Assembly: GCA_964458125.1 (NCBI GenBank)
Contig: CAYWHE010000067.1
Location: 1-18,740 of the forward strand
From: CAYWHE01 sp964458125
GTDB taxonomy: Bacteria > Bacteroidota > Bacteroidia > AKYH767-A > OLB10
Reading direction: 5' to 3'
Length of the DNA: 18,740 nt
The translations under genes were made by a program, and so were the position numbers. Of this stretch, positions 9,121-16,173 are shown piece by piece; the stretch's first letter is position 1; the number at the start of each line of letters is the position of its first letter. A model generated the notes under the pieces. The model was not told the origin of the DNA. It saw only the letters and a list, made by a program, of their open reading frames with translations, and made no database searches.

Positions 9121-9128
9121 CAAATTTA
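9121..9128 (-). promoter_or_regulatory. Candidate -7 box for the 195-aa gene
   Basis: Read on the minus strand this is TAAATTTG, an exact match to the Bacteroidota -7 consensus TAnnTTTG. Transcription would start a few bases downstream, leaving a leader of about 10 nt rich in A (CAACAAAAACT) before the ATG at 9104, as is common in this phylum. No good TTTG is seen 19-21 nt upstream. Confidence 0.5.
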
Positions 9129-9504
9129 CTTGAATAGTGAAATTTTGATTTGCTATTGAATCAGCCTTCGTCACTTTTGTAAGATTTTTATTAAAAACAA
9201 GAGTTTTGGCTTGTCAGAACTCTTCCGCTTCATTCCATAACCTTCGTAGAATGCGGTATCCTGGATTTTTTGAAAATGAACCGATGCGATTCTGCCCCGT
9301 AAGAATCCCGGCGGATTCCATATCATTTAAGCATAAACGGAAAAGGTTTCAATTAAAAACGGTTTCTTTTCTTCATAAAAATAAAATTTTTTCTGCCTGA
9401 TTTTCATAAAAAAGTGCCGACTCAGCCGGAAATTTTCATGAAATGATCCGTGATAATTCTTAATTTAATTTCGCAGGGTGAATTCTCCCCGGCTTGCGGC
9501 AAAT

Positions 9505-9546
9505 AAAAAAAACGACAGCGATACCCCGCTGCTTGCAACGGGGTAT
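9505..9546 (-). terminator. Candidate intrinsic terminator with two alternative hairpins
   Basis: Read on the minus strand, an ATACCCCG/CGGGGTAT stem (9539-9546 with 9521-9528, 10-nt loop) is followed 8 nt later by eight U residues. An overlapping shorter stem, CAGCG/CGCTG (9527-9531 with 9516-9520, 6-nt loop), lies only 3 nt from the U tract and excludes the first. Spacing favours the short stem as the terminator proper and the long stem as a competitor. No annotated gene lies directly upstream on this strand. Confidence 0.4.
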
Positions 9547-9781
9547 TTCACCTTTCCTTTCTGAAGTCCAGCAGATTTTTCAATCCGGTTGAATCCGGAT
9601 CCTAAATGACCGGTATAGGTATCGTTTCAGGGATCAGGATCAGTTCGTGGCCATAGAAGAATGAACGGCTATTCCTGAAACACAGGTTTCCTTAAAACGG
9701 GTTCGGTGAATCCCGTATTACCCGTTAAACCTCCTGTTGGCCCTTAATTCCATTTTTTTCATTTTAACGGAACCTTCACGG
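9505..9781 (-). ncRNA. Candidate minus-strand structured RNA in the 727-bp gap
   Basis: The gap 9105-9831 has no convincing protein gene. On the minus strand it contains a full transcription-unit outline. A TACGTTTG box lies at 9787-9794, followed by inverted repeats 9696-9702/9720-9726 (AACGGGT), 9624-9631/9674-9681 (GTTTCAGG) and 9583-9588/9595-9600 (ATCCGG). A perfect 8-bp stem follows at 9521-9528/9539-9546, then an 8-U tract (9512 to 9505). A transcript of about 275 nt is predicted. It matches no RNA family I can recognise (not tRNA, tmRNA, RNase P, SRP or 6S as far as I can tell). A plus-strand leader for the gene at 9832 is the main alternative. The call is an inference from signals, not homology. 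Confidence 0.3.
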
Positions 9782-9786
9782 GCCGG

Positions 9787-9794
9787 CAAACGTA
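9787..9794 (-). promoter_or_regulatory. Candidate -7 box of a minus-strand promoter
   Basis: Minus-strand TACGTTTG matches TAnnTTTG exactly. Nineteen nt upstream is a T-run (9817 to 9814 and beyond) in the place of the TTTG -33 element. It points away from the plus-strand gene at 9832 and into the structured gap, which has no annotated protein gene on that strand before 9104. Confidence 0.4.
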
Positions 9795-9831
9795 TGAATC
9801 TGACATAATAGAAAAAATCGTACTAAAGGCT

Positions 9832-11292
9832 ATGGATATTTTAAACAAAACCATCAAGAAGTTAAGCGAAGAGCAATACCAGGAACTGATCACCCAGGTT
9901 TCGGGGAAGAAAAAGAACAAGCCTTTCATCGTGCTGGAAACAGCCCGTCAGCGGGATGTGGAAGACAGCGAGATGATGCAGATGCTGCAGGTGAATCCCA
10001 GCACCTATTATACGCTGAAGTCGAGACTGAACAGTAAAATTGCGTCCATCCTTTCCAAAAAGGTCAGTAACCCGATCAGCGTACTGATGGAAGAGGTGGC
10101 CCGTGTGCCGGCCAACCTGTTCGGCACCAACAGGGAGTTTTCGATCCGGGCGTTAAAGGAACTTGAAAAGCAGCTCATCGAATACGACCTGAACGCAGAA
10201 CTCATCGTGGTATACAAAACACTTGCCCAGTTGCATGCTTTCAGTGATGATTACTACCAATACGATCAGTTGTACAACAAGCACGTGGCTTTTTCGCTTG
10301 CCGTTTCAAAAGCCGAGAGCCTCTATTACATTTTCGCAAAAAAGCTGGGCATTTATCTGCTGACCCACGATCCGTCAGACCTGGAAGAAGTCATCCTGAT
10401 CAAAAGAGAGATGAAAAATATCTGTGAACTTTACCAGTCGCACCGGCTTTTTGTCATTTACAACATGATGCATATTTATTATCTGTGCAGCATCGTACAC
10501 AAACGCGAGGGGTTGAAAGCCCGGGAGCTGGAAATTGAAAATATCATCAGGGAGATGAACGGTATCTTTGAAAAATACCAGCTGGATACGTTTTACCAGA
10601 ACATCAAATGCATCAGCGACTTTATGTTTTTTGAATTTTACCAGAAAACACATAACCAGGTGAGAGCAGATTTTTACCTGCAGAAAATTAACGTCCAGAT
10701 TCCGGAAGTGGCATCCAAGCACGCCATGACATTCTATATTATACAGATGTTAAATTCCAGGATTGAAAAATTCATGCAGGATGGTGATGCCGAGCGGCTC
10801 ACCGAATTAAACAACCACCTCGAAAAATATTTCGATATCCACCCGGAGGAGATTTATCATTTTATATCGTTTAAAAAATTTCTGGCTGTTTCCAGGTTTT
10901 ACCAGAAAGACTATACCGGTTCGGCACGCATCATCAATGAACTTCGTAACGATATTTCCCTGAAACATTACCTGTTCACCGATGTGGAATGCAAACTTTT
11001 CCAGGCGCTTCAGTACTGCATCCTGGGCGAAGACGGACTTTGCCTGCAAATTATCTCCAGTCTGAAAAGGCAGATCCGGGAAGATGAAAACACCTTTTCC
11101 TCCGCCCACATCTTTATAAAATTGCTCAAGACGGCCTTGAAGCCTGCCGATTACCGTAAGAAAATAAAGAAGATTAATGAATTATGGGCCGAGTTTAATA
11201 TGGCCAACAACGGAGTAACTCCGATTCTCCGTTTTCTGAGGTTGGATGAAAACATCATCCGGAGAATGACAAACCCCATCAAGGAATCCTGA
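9832..11292 (+). CDS. Unrecognised helical protein with HTH-like N-terminus and TPR-like body
   Basis: A 486-aa protein that I cannot assign to a named family. No signal peptide or transmembrane segment is visible, so it should be cytoplasmic. Residues about 45-75 (DSEMMQMLQVNPSTYYTLKSRLNSKI) have the spacing of a helix-turn-helix or sigma-region-4-like segment. The remainder is almost wholly alpha-helical with many aromatic and Tyr/Phe-Leu pairs, as in TPR-like or all-helical solenoid proteins (for example the segments near residues 120-260 and 330-440). This pattern suggests a regulator or scaffold; it is not proof of DNA binding. The ATG at 9832-9834 has no clear Shine-Dalgarno sequence. 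A bidirectional terminator follows the TGA at 11290-11292. A structured noncoding gap lies upstream. Confidence 0.85.
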   Translation: MDILNKTIKKLSEEQYQELITQVSGKKKNKPFIVLETARQRDVEDSEMMQMLQVNPSTYYTLKSRLNSKIASILSKKVSNPISVLMEEVARVPANLFGTNREFSIRALKELEKQLIEYDLNAELIVVYKTLAQLHAFSDDYYQYDQLYNKHVAFSLAVSKAESLYYIFAKKLGIYLLTHDPSDLEEVILIKREMKNICELYQSHRLFVIYNMMHIYYLCSIVHKREGLKARELEIENIIREMNGIFEKYQLDTFYQNIKCISDFMFFEFYQKTHNQVRADFYLQKINVQIPEVASKHAMTFYIIQMLNSRIEKFMQDGDAERLTELNNHLEKYFDIHPEEIYHFISFKKFLAVSRFYQKDYTGSARIINELRNDISLKHYLFTDVECKLFQALQYCILGEDGLCLQIISSLKRQIREDENTFSSAHIFIKLLKTALKPADYRKKIKKINELWAEFNMANNGVTPILRFLRLDENIIRRMTNPIKES

Positions 11293-11295
11293 ACG

Positions 11296-11327
11296 AAAAA
11301 AAACCGGCTGATGACGCCGGTTTTTTT
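11296..11327. terminator. Bidirectional intrinsic terminator between convergent genes
   Basis: The stem ACCGGC (11303-11308) pairs with GCCGGT (11316-11321) around a 7-nt loop. An A-run precedes it and a T-run follows, so both strands show hairpin plus U-tract. It serves the plus-strand gene ending at 11292 and the minus-strand response regulator ending at 11340. Confidence 0.9.
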
Positions 11328-11339
11328 ATGATTTTTTTT

Positions 11340-11753
11340 TCAGAGATTGATGGCCTCGAGGTATTTTTCGCTAAGGGGCTTGTTCACGTATTTGAATACG
11401 TGAGGATCGGTGGAGGCTTTGTTGATGTCATCCGGGCTGATGGAAGAAGAGAGCACCACCACTTTGCATTTTTTTCGAATGGTTTCCGACAGCACGGCAA
11501 AATCATGGAGAAAGGCAAAGCCGTCTTTGACGGGCATATTCAGATCCAGGAATACGATCTCGGGAAGCCCTTCCTCGTTATCCTGGTTTTCCTTTAAGTA
11601 ACCGATGGCATCATCGGAGGAAGTTTTAACCATGACTTTTTCTGCAAATCCGGAAGAAGTGATCATGCGTTCATTGATAAAGTTATCAATCTCATTATCA
11701 TCGACCAGTAAAACCTTTTTGTATTTGGCTGTGATGCCTGATTTGCCTTTCAT
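11340..11753 (-). CDS. Single-domain (CheY-like) response regulator
   Basis: A receiver-only protein of 137 aa with no output domain, so it should act by protein-protein contact or phosphotransfer. The acidic pair is Asp18-Asp19 (LLVDDNE), the phospho-acceptor is Asp70 (FLDLNMP), Ser102/103 takes the Thr/Ser switch position and Lys125 the conserved lysine (NKPL). All active residues are present. The ATG at 11751-11753 is preferred. Extending the frame upstream to 11816 would run into tRNA-Phe, and the extra residues (MCRWFDSTCHH) are just tRNA sequence. Only 31 nt separate this start from the tRNA 3' end and no terminator is seen between them, so it is probably cotranscribed with the tRNA. 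Its partner kinase is not identified. Confidence 0.92.
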   Translation of the reverse strand: MKGKSGITAKYKKVLLVDDNEIDNFINERMITSSGFAEKVMVKTSSDDAIGYLKENQDNEEGLPEIVFLDLNMPVKDGFAFLHDFAVLSETIRKKCKVVVLSSSISPDDINKASTDPHVFKYVNKPLSEKYLEAINL

Positions 11754-11784
11754 CGAAAAATTTTTGCAACCGGTTTGACCTTTG

Positions 11785-11857
11785 TGGTGACAGGTGGAAT
11801 CGAACCACCGACACAAGGATTTTCAGTCCTTTGCTCTACCAACTGAGCTATGTCACC
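11785..11857 (-). tRNA. tRNA-Phe (anticodon GAA)
   Basis: A complete 73-nt cloverleaf on the minus strand. The acceptor stem GGTGACA/TGTCACC is perfect, with A as the discriminator. The D arm is GCTC-AGTTGGTA-GAGC, the anticodon stem AAGGA/TCCTT with loop CTGAAAA, and the T arm GGTGG-TTCGATT-CCACC. The anticodon GAA reads Phe codons. CCA is not encoded. A promoter box lies 16 nt upstream and the response regulator gene 31 nt downstream. Confidence 0.98.
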
Positions 11858-11872
11858 TTGAAATAATGGGCG

Positions 11873-11880
11873 CAAAAGTA
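11873..11880 (-). promoter_or_regulatory. -7 box of the tRNA-Phe promoter
   Basis: Minus-strand TACTTTTG is an exact TAnnTTTG match. A TTTC at 11903-11900 sits 19 nt upstream as a likely -33 element (consensus TTTG). The expected start would leave a short leader of about 10 nt before the tRNA 5' end at 11857. It would also drive the response regulator. Confidence 0.6.
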
Positions 11881-11943
11881 GAATTTTATTTAGAATCCGG
11901 AAAGAATAACCGAATAAATTTTCGGCAAACCGGAATTAACAGG

Positions 11944-11951
11944 TACTTTCG
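11944..11951 (+). promoter_or_regulatory. Candidate -7 box for coaX and the envelope cluster
   Basis: TACTTTCG matches TAnnTTTG at all but one defined position. A TTTC at 11920-11923 is 20 nt upstream. The start would fall about 20 nt before the coaX ATG at 11975. It is divergent to the tRNA-Phe promoter in the same 117-bp gap. Confidence 0.4.
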
Positions 11952-11974
11952 TCTCTGCTAAAAATAACCTGGTG

Positions 11975-12706
11975 ATGATCAAACTGATTCTGGACAGCGG
12001 CAACACCAGCCTGAAGGCGGCTTTCTGCAAGGGTAAAAGAATGATTCGTCTTTATCGCGACACCTCCTTCGCATTTCTTCAGCAGAAAAACATCCTGCAG
12101 CAATACGGACAGCCCGGGGCCATTATCTTTTCTTCGGTCGGCCGGCATCGGAAACTGCCTCGGCAGCTGACCAAAGGCGCAACCGTTGTGATCGGGCTGG
12201 AGCCTGGCATACGCCTTCCATTCCGCATCCGGTATAAAACGCCTGAAACGCTGGGAAACGACAGGATCGCCAATGCCGCCGGGGCCCGGGCCGTTTTCCC
12301 CGGAAAACCTGTACTGGTGATTGATGCAGGCACCTGCCTCAAATTTGATTTTGTAGACAGCCGGGGTGATTATATCGGGGGGAGCATTGCTCCCGGTCTC
12401 CGGATGCGGTTTGATGCACTTCACCGTTTTACTGCAAGACTGCCTGCACTTACCTTTACCGGCAAAACCATGCTCACCGGCATGTCGACCCGGGACTCCA
12501 TGATTGCAGGCGTGCAAACAGGCATCCTGGCCGAGACCGCCTGCATGATTGAATTATACAAGGCCCGGCATAAGGGACTGAAGGTGATACTCACCGGAGG
12601 GGATTGGCGTTTTTTTGAAAGTAATTTAAAAAACCACATCTTTGCATCCCCAAACCTGACCCTTAGCGGCCTCAATGAGATTCTGGACCACCATCTTTCC
12701 TGTTAA
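11975..12706 (+). CDS. coaX: Type III pantothenate kinase
   Basis: Catalyses the ATP-dependent phosphorylation of pantothenate, the first step of coenzyme A synthesis, in the cytoplasm. The 243-aa length is normal for CoaX. Family motifs are visible: the N-terminal phosphate-binding LDSGNTSLK, the central PETLGNDRIANAAGA, the catalytic-region IDAGTCLKFDFVD, and GGSIAPGLRMRFDALHRFTARLP. Near the C-terminus VILTGGD is the second nucleotide-site motif. The ASKHA-fold type III enzyme differs from CoaA and is typical of Bacteroidota. The ATG at 11975-11977 is preferred over the GTG immediately before it. The 3' end overlaps the start of the outer membrane protein gene by 32 nt, which suggests coupled translation. 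It is the first gene of the plus-strand envelope cluster. Confidence 0.95.
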   Translation: MIKLILDSGNTSLKAAFCKGKRMIRLYRDTSFAFLQQKNILQQYGQPGAIIFSSVGRHRKLPRQLTKGATVVIGLEPGIRLPFRIRYKTPETLGNDRIANAAGARAVFPGKPVLVIDAGTCLKFDFVDSRGDYIGGSIAPGLRMRFDALHRFTARLPALTFTGKTMLTGMSTRDSMIAGVQTGILAETACMIELYKARHKGLKVILTGGDWRFFESNLKNHIFASPNLTLSGLNEILDHHLSC

Positions 12707-13985
12707 GCATAAACAGGTTTCCATCACGGTTTTATTTTTTCTGGTGTCCGGCTTAACCGCCAGCGGGCAAAACAGTTCGGTTTCTCCTTACTCGCGATAC
12801 GGTCTCGGTGATCTCCAGTTTGGTGGTTTTGCCGGCGAAATTGCCATGGGCGGCATCAGTGCCGGCATCCGGCATCCCTACCAGCTGAACTACTCCAACC
12901 CGGCCTCCTATGCTGCGCTTCACATGACCACGTTTGAAACAGCGGTGAAGGCACAACTGGTGAAAATGTCCACGCAAACCGGGCAGGGCAATTCCAACAC
13001 CACAGCCCTTTCCTATCTCGCACTCGGGTTCCCGGTTATCAAGGGAAAATGGGGCGCCAGCTTCGGGCTGATACCCTTCAGCGATATCGGCTATACCATC
13101 CGGGAATCCCAAACCGTCAGCCAGGTTGGACAGGTAAATTACCTGTTTGAAGGAACGGGCGGTATAAACCGGTTTTACCTCGGGACGGGTTTTACGCCTT
13201 TAAAAAATCTTTCCATCGGTATTAATGCCTCTTACCTGTTTGGCACGCTTGCACGAACCAGGAAGATAGAATTCCCGGACCAGCCGAACTTTTTTAATAC
13301 GCAGAGTTCCGTCAATACCAACCTGCATGATTTTTATTTTAACTATGGCTTGCAGTATATTCTCACTTTGAAAAAGGAGCAACAACTTACTTTTGGTCTC
13401 TCCGGAGCGCTGGCTTCCAATATCCGTACGACCAACGACCTGCTAACGATCAACTATGTCATCGTTTCTTCCAACATTATTCATAAAGATACGATTGAAG
13501 AACAGTCGGACTATAAAGGCAAAACAACGCTTCCGGTCAGCTGGTCGGGCGGAGTGGTGTACCGGAAAGGCGAAAAATGGCTGGCCGGTATCGATTATTC
13601 CTTCCAGAACTGGAGTAAATTCGAATCTTTTGGAAGCAACGATTCACTTCAGGACAGTTACCGGCTTTCTGCAGGCGCCCAGTTTGTACCCGATGCATCA
13701 TCGCTCCGGTTTTTCAGAAGAGTGCAGTATAAGGCGGGATTTCGCTTCAGTCAGACCTACCTGAAACTGAACAATACACCGCTGAAGGATTACGCCCTGA
13801 ATGTAGGGTTCGGAATGCCCCTTAAAATAAAAAACATGCCCCGGATTCTTCCCCTCATTACCTTTGTTGTGGAGGCCGGTCAGCGGGGCACAACCAGTCG
13901 CCAGCTGCTCCAGGAACAATATCTGCGCTTCCACCTGGGCATATCCATCAGTGAAGAATGGTTTTTAAAACGTAAATTTGATTAA
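12675..13985 (+). CDS. Predicted beta-barrel outer membrane protein
   Basis: A 436-aa exported protein. The N-terminal segment VSITVLFFLVSGLTASGQ is a signal peptide with cleavage probable near SGQ-N. The mature start NSSVSPYSRYGLGDLQFGG, followed by GEIAMGGISAGIRHPYQLNYSNPASYAAL, is the signature of a Bacteroidota outer-membrane protein group distantly like FadL/OmpP1 transport barrels. The remainder alternates polar and aromatic residues in amphipathic strands and ends in a strand (LRFHLGISISEEWFLKRKFD), as expected for a barrel. The substrate is unknown. The ATG at 12675 lies inside coaX. No closer start with a better signal peptide is seen. In related genomes this gene recurs between coaX and lptC. 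Confidence 0.85.
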   Translation: MRFWTTIFPVKHKQVSITVLFFLVSGLTASGQNSSVSPYSRYGLGDLQFGGFAGEIAMGGISAGIRHPYQLNYSNPASYAALHMTTFETAVKAQLVKMSTQTGQGNSNTTALSYLALGFPVIKGKWGASFGLIPFSDIGYTIRESQTVSQVGQVNYLFEGTGGINRFYLGTGFTPLKNLSIGINASYLFGTLARTRKIEFPDQPNFFNTQSSVNTNLHDFYFNYGLQYILTLKKEQQLTFGLSGALASNIRTTNDLLTINYVIVSSNIIHKDTIEEQSDYKGKTTLPVSWSGGVVYRKGEKWLAGIDYSFQNWSKFESFGSNDSLQDSYRLSAGAQFVPDASSLRFFRRVQYKAGFRFSQTYLKLNNTPLKDYALNVGFGMPLKIKNMPRILPLITFVVEAGQRGTTSRQLLQEQYLRFHLGISISEEWFLKRKFD

Positions 13986-14046
13986 CCGGTTTGCCTGGCG
14001 GAATAATTACCAAAGCCGTTGACAAAACGCAACTAATTTTTTCAGA

Positions 14047-14610
14047 ATGTCTTCCGATAAACCTATTTTTGTATTAGTTTTGTTGGTGCTGCTAACGGCA
14101 GCCTGTGAAAATGACATTGAGAAAGTAAAATTGCTCACTTCCCAGGTTGTTTTACCTGTTGAGTCTGCTACCGGGGTGGAGATCATCTACAGTGACTCGG
14201 CCCGGATCAAGGCGAAAATAATGGCACCCGAATTAAACCGGTTTTCCGGCACAAACAATTACATCGAACTGCCAAAGGGTGTGAAACTGGAATTCTACGA
14301 TCACCAAATGCATATTACCTCCACCATGACAGCCGACCATGCCATCCGTAAGGAAAGGGAGATGATCGTGGAAGCCAGGAGGAATGTGGTGGTGATTAAT
14401 GAAAAAAATGAAAAACTGAATACCGAGCACCTGGTCTGGAATGAACGCACCAAAAAAATTTATTCGGAAGAGTTTGTCAAGATCACCACTTCAGATGAAA
14501 TCATTTACGGGAATGGATTTGAAGCAGACCAGGATTTCAGCCGGTATAAAATAAAAAACATCAAAGGCACCATTACCGTAAAAAAATCAGATCATGTTCC
14601 GAATCCTTGA
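14047..14610 (+). CDS. lptC: LPS export component LptC (lipoprotein form)
   Basis: A 187-aa periplasmic protein that in the Lpt pathway accepts lipopolysaccharide from the LptB2FG transporter and passes it to LptA. A lipoprotein signal ends in LTAAC, with Cys20 as the lipidation site; Bacteroidota LptC proteins are often annotated as lipoproteins of this kind. The body (YSDSARIKAKIMAPELNRF ... LPKGVKLEFYD ... TADHAIRKEREMIVEARRNVVVIN ... LNTEHLVWNERTKKIYSEEFVKITT) is the beta-jellyroll repeat pattern of the OstA-like/LptC fold. It starts 61 bp after the outer membrane protein gene. Its last 17 nt overlap the next small gene. Confidence 0.9.
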   Translation: MSSDKPIFVLVLLVLLTAACENDIEKVKLLTSQVVLPVESATGVEIIYSDSARIKAKIMAPELNRFSGTNNYIELPKGVKLEFYDHQMHITSTMTADHAIRKEREMIVEARRNVVVINEKNEKLNTEHLVWNERTKKIYSEEFVKITTSDEIIYGNGFEADQDFSRYKIKNIKGTITVKKSDHVPNP

Positions 14611-14800
14611 AATAGCCTGGCTCATTTTTGCCATTTCAGGAGCTTGCCTGGGAATCTATAAGCTGTCCATGGAAGGCATCAGTGAATCACTGTTTTTCTT
14701 CTTTTTCACGCTGATAGCCGTGGTTTTTTACTTTATCCGAAGGAAACAACGCATTGCCATGGAAAAGGAAAACCAGCGGATGAACTCATCCGGGAATTAA
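14594..14800 (+). CDS. Small two-helix membrane protein
   Basis: A 68-aa protein with two hydrophobic helices, about residues 5-23 (LEIAWLIFAISGACLGIYK) and about 31-48 (ESLFFFFFTLIAVVFYFI), and a charged C-terminal tail (RRKQRIAMEKENQR). No named family is recognised. It starts within the last 17 nt of lptC, in another frame, and ends 10 nt before the next ATG. This tight packing and the sensible topology support a real gene. A small gene in this position recurs in Bacteroidota, from memory of the neighbourhood. It might assist the CNNM protein or LptC, but nothing in the sequence proves this. Confidence 0.8.
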   Translation: MFRILEIAWLIFAISGACLGIYKLSMEGISESLFFFFFTLIAVVFYFIRRKQRIAMEKENQRMNSSGN

Positions 14801-14810
14801 TCCTTTGCTG

Positions 14811-16085
14811 ATGGACCTTCCCCTTTTATTGATTCTTACCCTCATTATTTCAGGTTTTTTTTCAGGCATTGAAATCGCGTTTTTGTCATCCAATAAATTT
14901 AAAATCGAGCTGGATAATAAACAGGGCAGGCTTCCGGCCCGACTGTTGTCGCATTTTGTAAAATCCCCATCCCGTTTTATCTGTACGATCCTCGTCGGTA
15001 TTAACATCGCCATTGTGGTCTATGGCGTGACCATGGAAAGAATCCTGGAGCCCCTGATTTACAGCTGGCTGCCTGAGCAGTATGAATCTGCAGGAATGAT
15101 TCTGCTGATCCAGACCATCATTTCCACCCTGGTCATCCTGGTGACCGGAGAATTTATACCCAAGGTCCTGTTCCGGATCAATCCCAACCAAACACTGTAT
15201 TTTTTTTCCTGGGTCATCATGCTGGCCTATGTCATCCTGTACCCTGTTGTTTACCTGATCCTGTCGATTACCCACCTGGTTCTGCGAATCGTTTTTAAGA
15301 TTAAATTTACTGAAGACAAACCCCTCTTCGGGCGCATTGATCTGGACCAGTACGTGGAGGAATTACATTCCGGACTGACACAGAAAAATGCGGTAAACAG
15401 CGGTATCCAGATTTTTCAGAATGCGCTTGATTTTAACGAGGTTATCGTCAGGGAATGCATGATTCCCCGCACGGAAGTTATAGCCATGAAGTCCGATGAG
15501 CCGGTGGAGGCATTACGGCAAAAATTTATTGAAACCGGTTTGTCCCGGATCATGATTTACAATGAATCACCCGATTACATCATTGGTTTTACACACTCTT
15601 CGGAAATGTTTAAAAAGCCGGAAAGTATCCGGGCCATCCTGCTGCCGATTTTAATCGTCCCCGAAACCTTTGCTGCAAGAGAACTCCTGACCATGTTTAC
15701 CCAGCAGCATAAAAGTGTGGCCCTGGTGGTGGATGAGTACGGCATGACCGCCGGAATTATTACCATGGAGGATATCATGGAGGAAATCTTCGGTGAAATA
15801 GAGGATGAACATGATATTGAAGACCTGGTGGAGGGCCGTATCGGAAAAAATGAATATGTGTTCTCAGGTCGTCTCGAAATTGATTACCTGAACAACAAAT
15901 ATAACCTGGGTATACCGGTAACCGGTGATTATGAAACACTGGCCGGTTTTATTTTTCATCATCATGAAAATATCCCTGAACCCAATGAACAGCTTGTGAT
16001 ACCACCTTTTGTCATTAAAATCCAGGCCATTAAGGGAAACCGGATTGAACAGGTGAAATTGACGTATGACAGTGAATTGCGTTAA
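14811..16085 (+). CDS. CNNM/CBS/CorC-HlyC domain membrane protein (GldE-like)
   Basis: A 424-aa inner-membrane protein of the hemolysin C/CorC superfamily. The CNNM (DUF21) domain covers about residues 1-190, with four hydrophobic segments including IISGFFSGIEIAFLSS and the hallmark VTGEFIPKVLF. A CBS pair follows at about 210-330 (VRECMIPRTEVIAM ... GLSRIMIYNES ... HKSVALVVDEYGMTAGIITMEDIMEEIFGEIEDE). The C-terminal CorC_HlyC domain is at about 345-420. Relatives include Mg2+/Co2+ efflux proteins and the gliding protein GldE; which applies here cannot be decided from sequence. The ATG at 14811 is used; an in-frame TTG at 14805 would add two residues. It sits 10 bp after the 68-aa gene, likely in one operon. 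Confidence 0.92.
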   Translation: MDLPLLLILTLIISGFFSGIEIAFLSSNKFKIELDNKQGRLPARLLSHFVKSPSRFICTILVGINIAIVVYGVTMERILEPLIYSWLPEQYESAGMILLIQTIISTLVILVTGEFIPKVLFRINPNQTLYFFSWVIMLAYVILYPVVYLILSITHLVLRIVFKIKFTEDKPLFGRIDLDQYVEELHSGLTQKNAVNSGIQIFQNALDFNEVIVRECMIPRTEVIAMKSDEPVEALRQKFIETGLSRIMIYNESPDYIIGFTHSSEMFKKPESIRAILLPILIVPETFAARELLTMFTQQHKSVALVVDEYGMTAGIITMEDIMEEIFGEIEDEHDIEDLVEGRIGKNEYVFSGRLEIDYLNNKYNLGIPVTGDYETLAGFIFHHHENIPEPNEQLVIPPFVIKIQAIKGNRIEQVKLTYDSELR

Positions 16086-16114
16086 TTTACGTATCAAAAT
16101 ATTACAAATTGTCG

Positions 16115-16122
16115 TATATTCG
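16115..16122 (+). promoter_or_regulatory. Candidate -7 box upstream of the foldase gene
   Basis: TATATTCG matches TAnnTTTG at all but one defined position and lies in an AT-rich 88-bp gap. It would give a leader of about 45 nt. No convincing -33 element is seen. The foldase may therefore have its own promoter in addition to readthrough. Confidence 0.35.
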
Positions 16123-16173
16123 CGACCTTAAAATTTTTAAATTCCCTTGTATTATCATTAATCAATTGAAAAT

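Noticed and set aside
9206..9400. A 64-codon plus-strand frame in the 727-bp gap
   Set aside because: Its composition is Phe/Lys-rich from AT-rich DNA, with no motif, no promoter box close by and no neighbour linkage.
9696..9726. GGTTCGGTGAATCC, like a tRNA or tmRNA T arm
   Set aside because: The loop is 10 nt in place of 7 and no acceptor or anticodon arm can be found around it.
11754..11816. Upstream extension of the response regulator frame
   Set aside because: It reads into tRNA-Phe, and the receiver fold is complete from the ATG at 11753.
14019..14041. A TTGACA-like and TAATTTTT promoter before lptC
   Set aside because: The two elements are only about 12 nt apart, too close for a functional -33/-7 pair.
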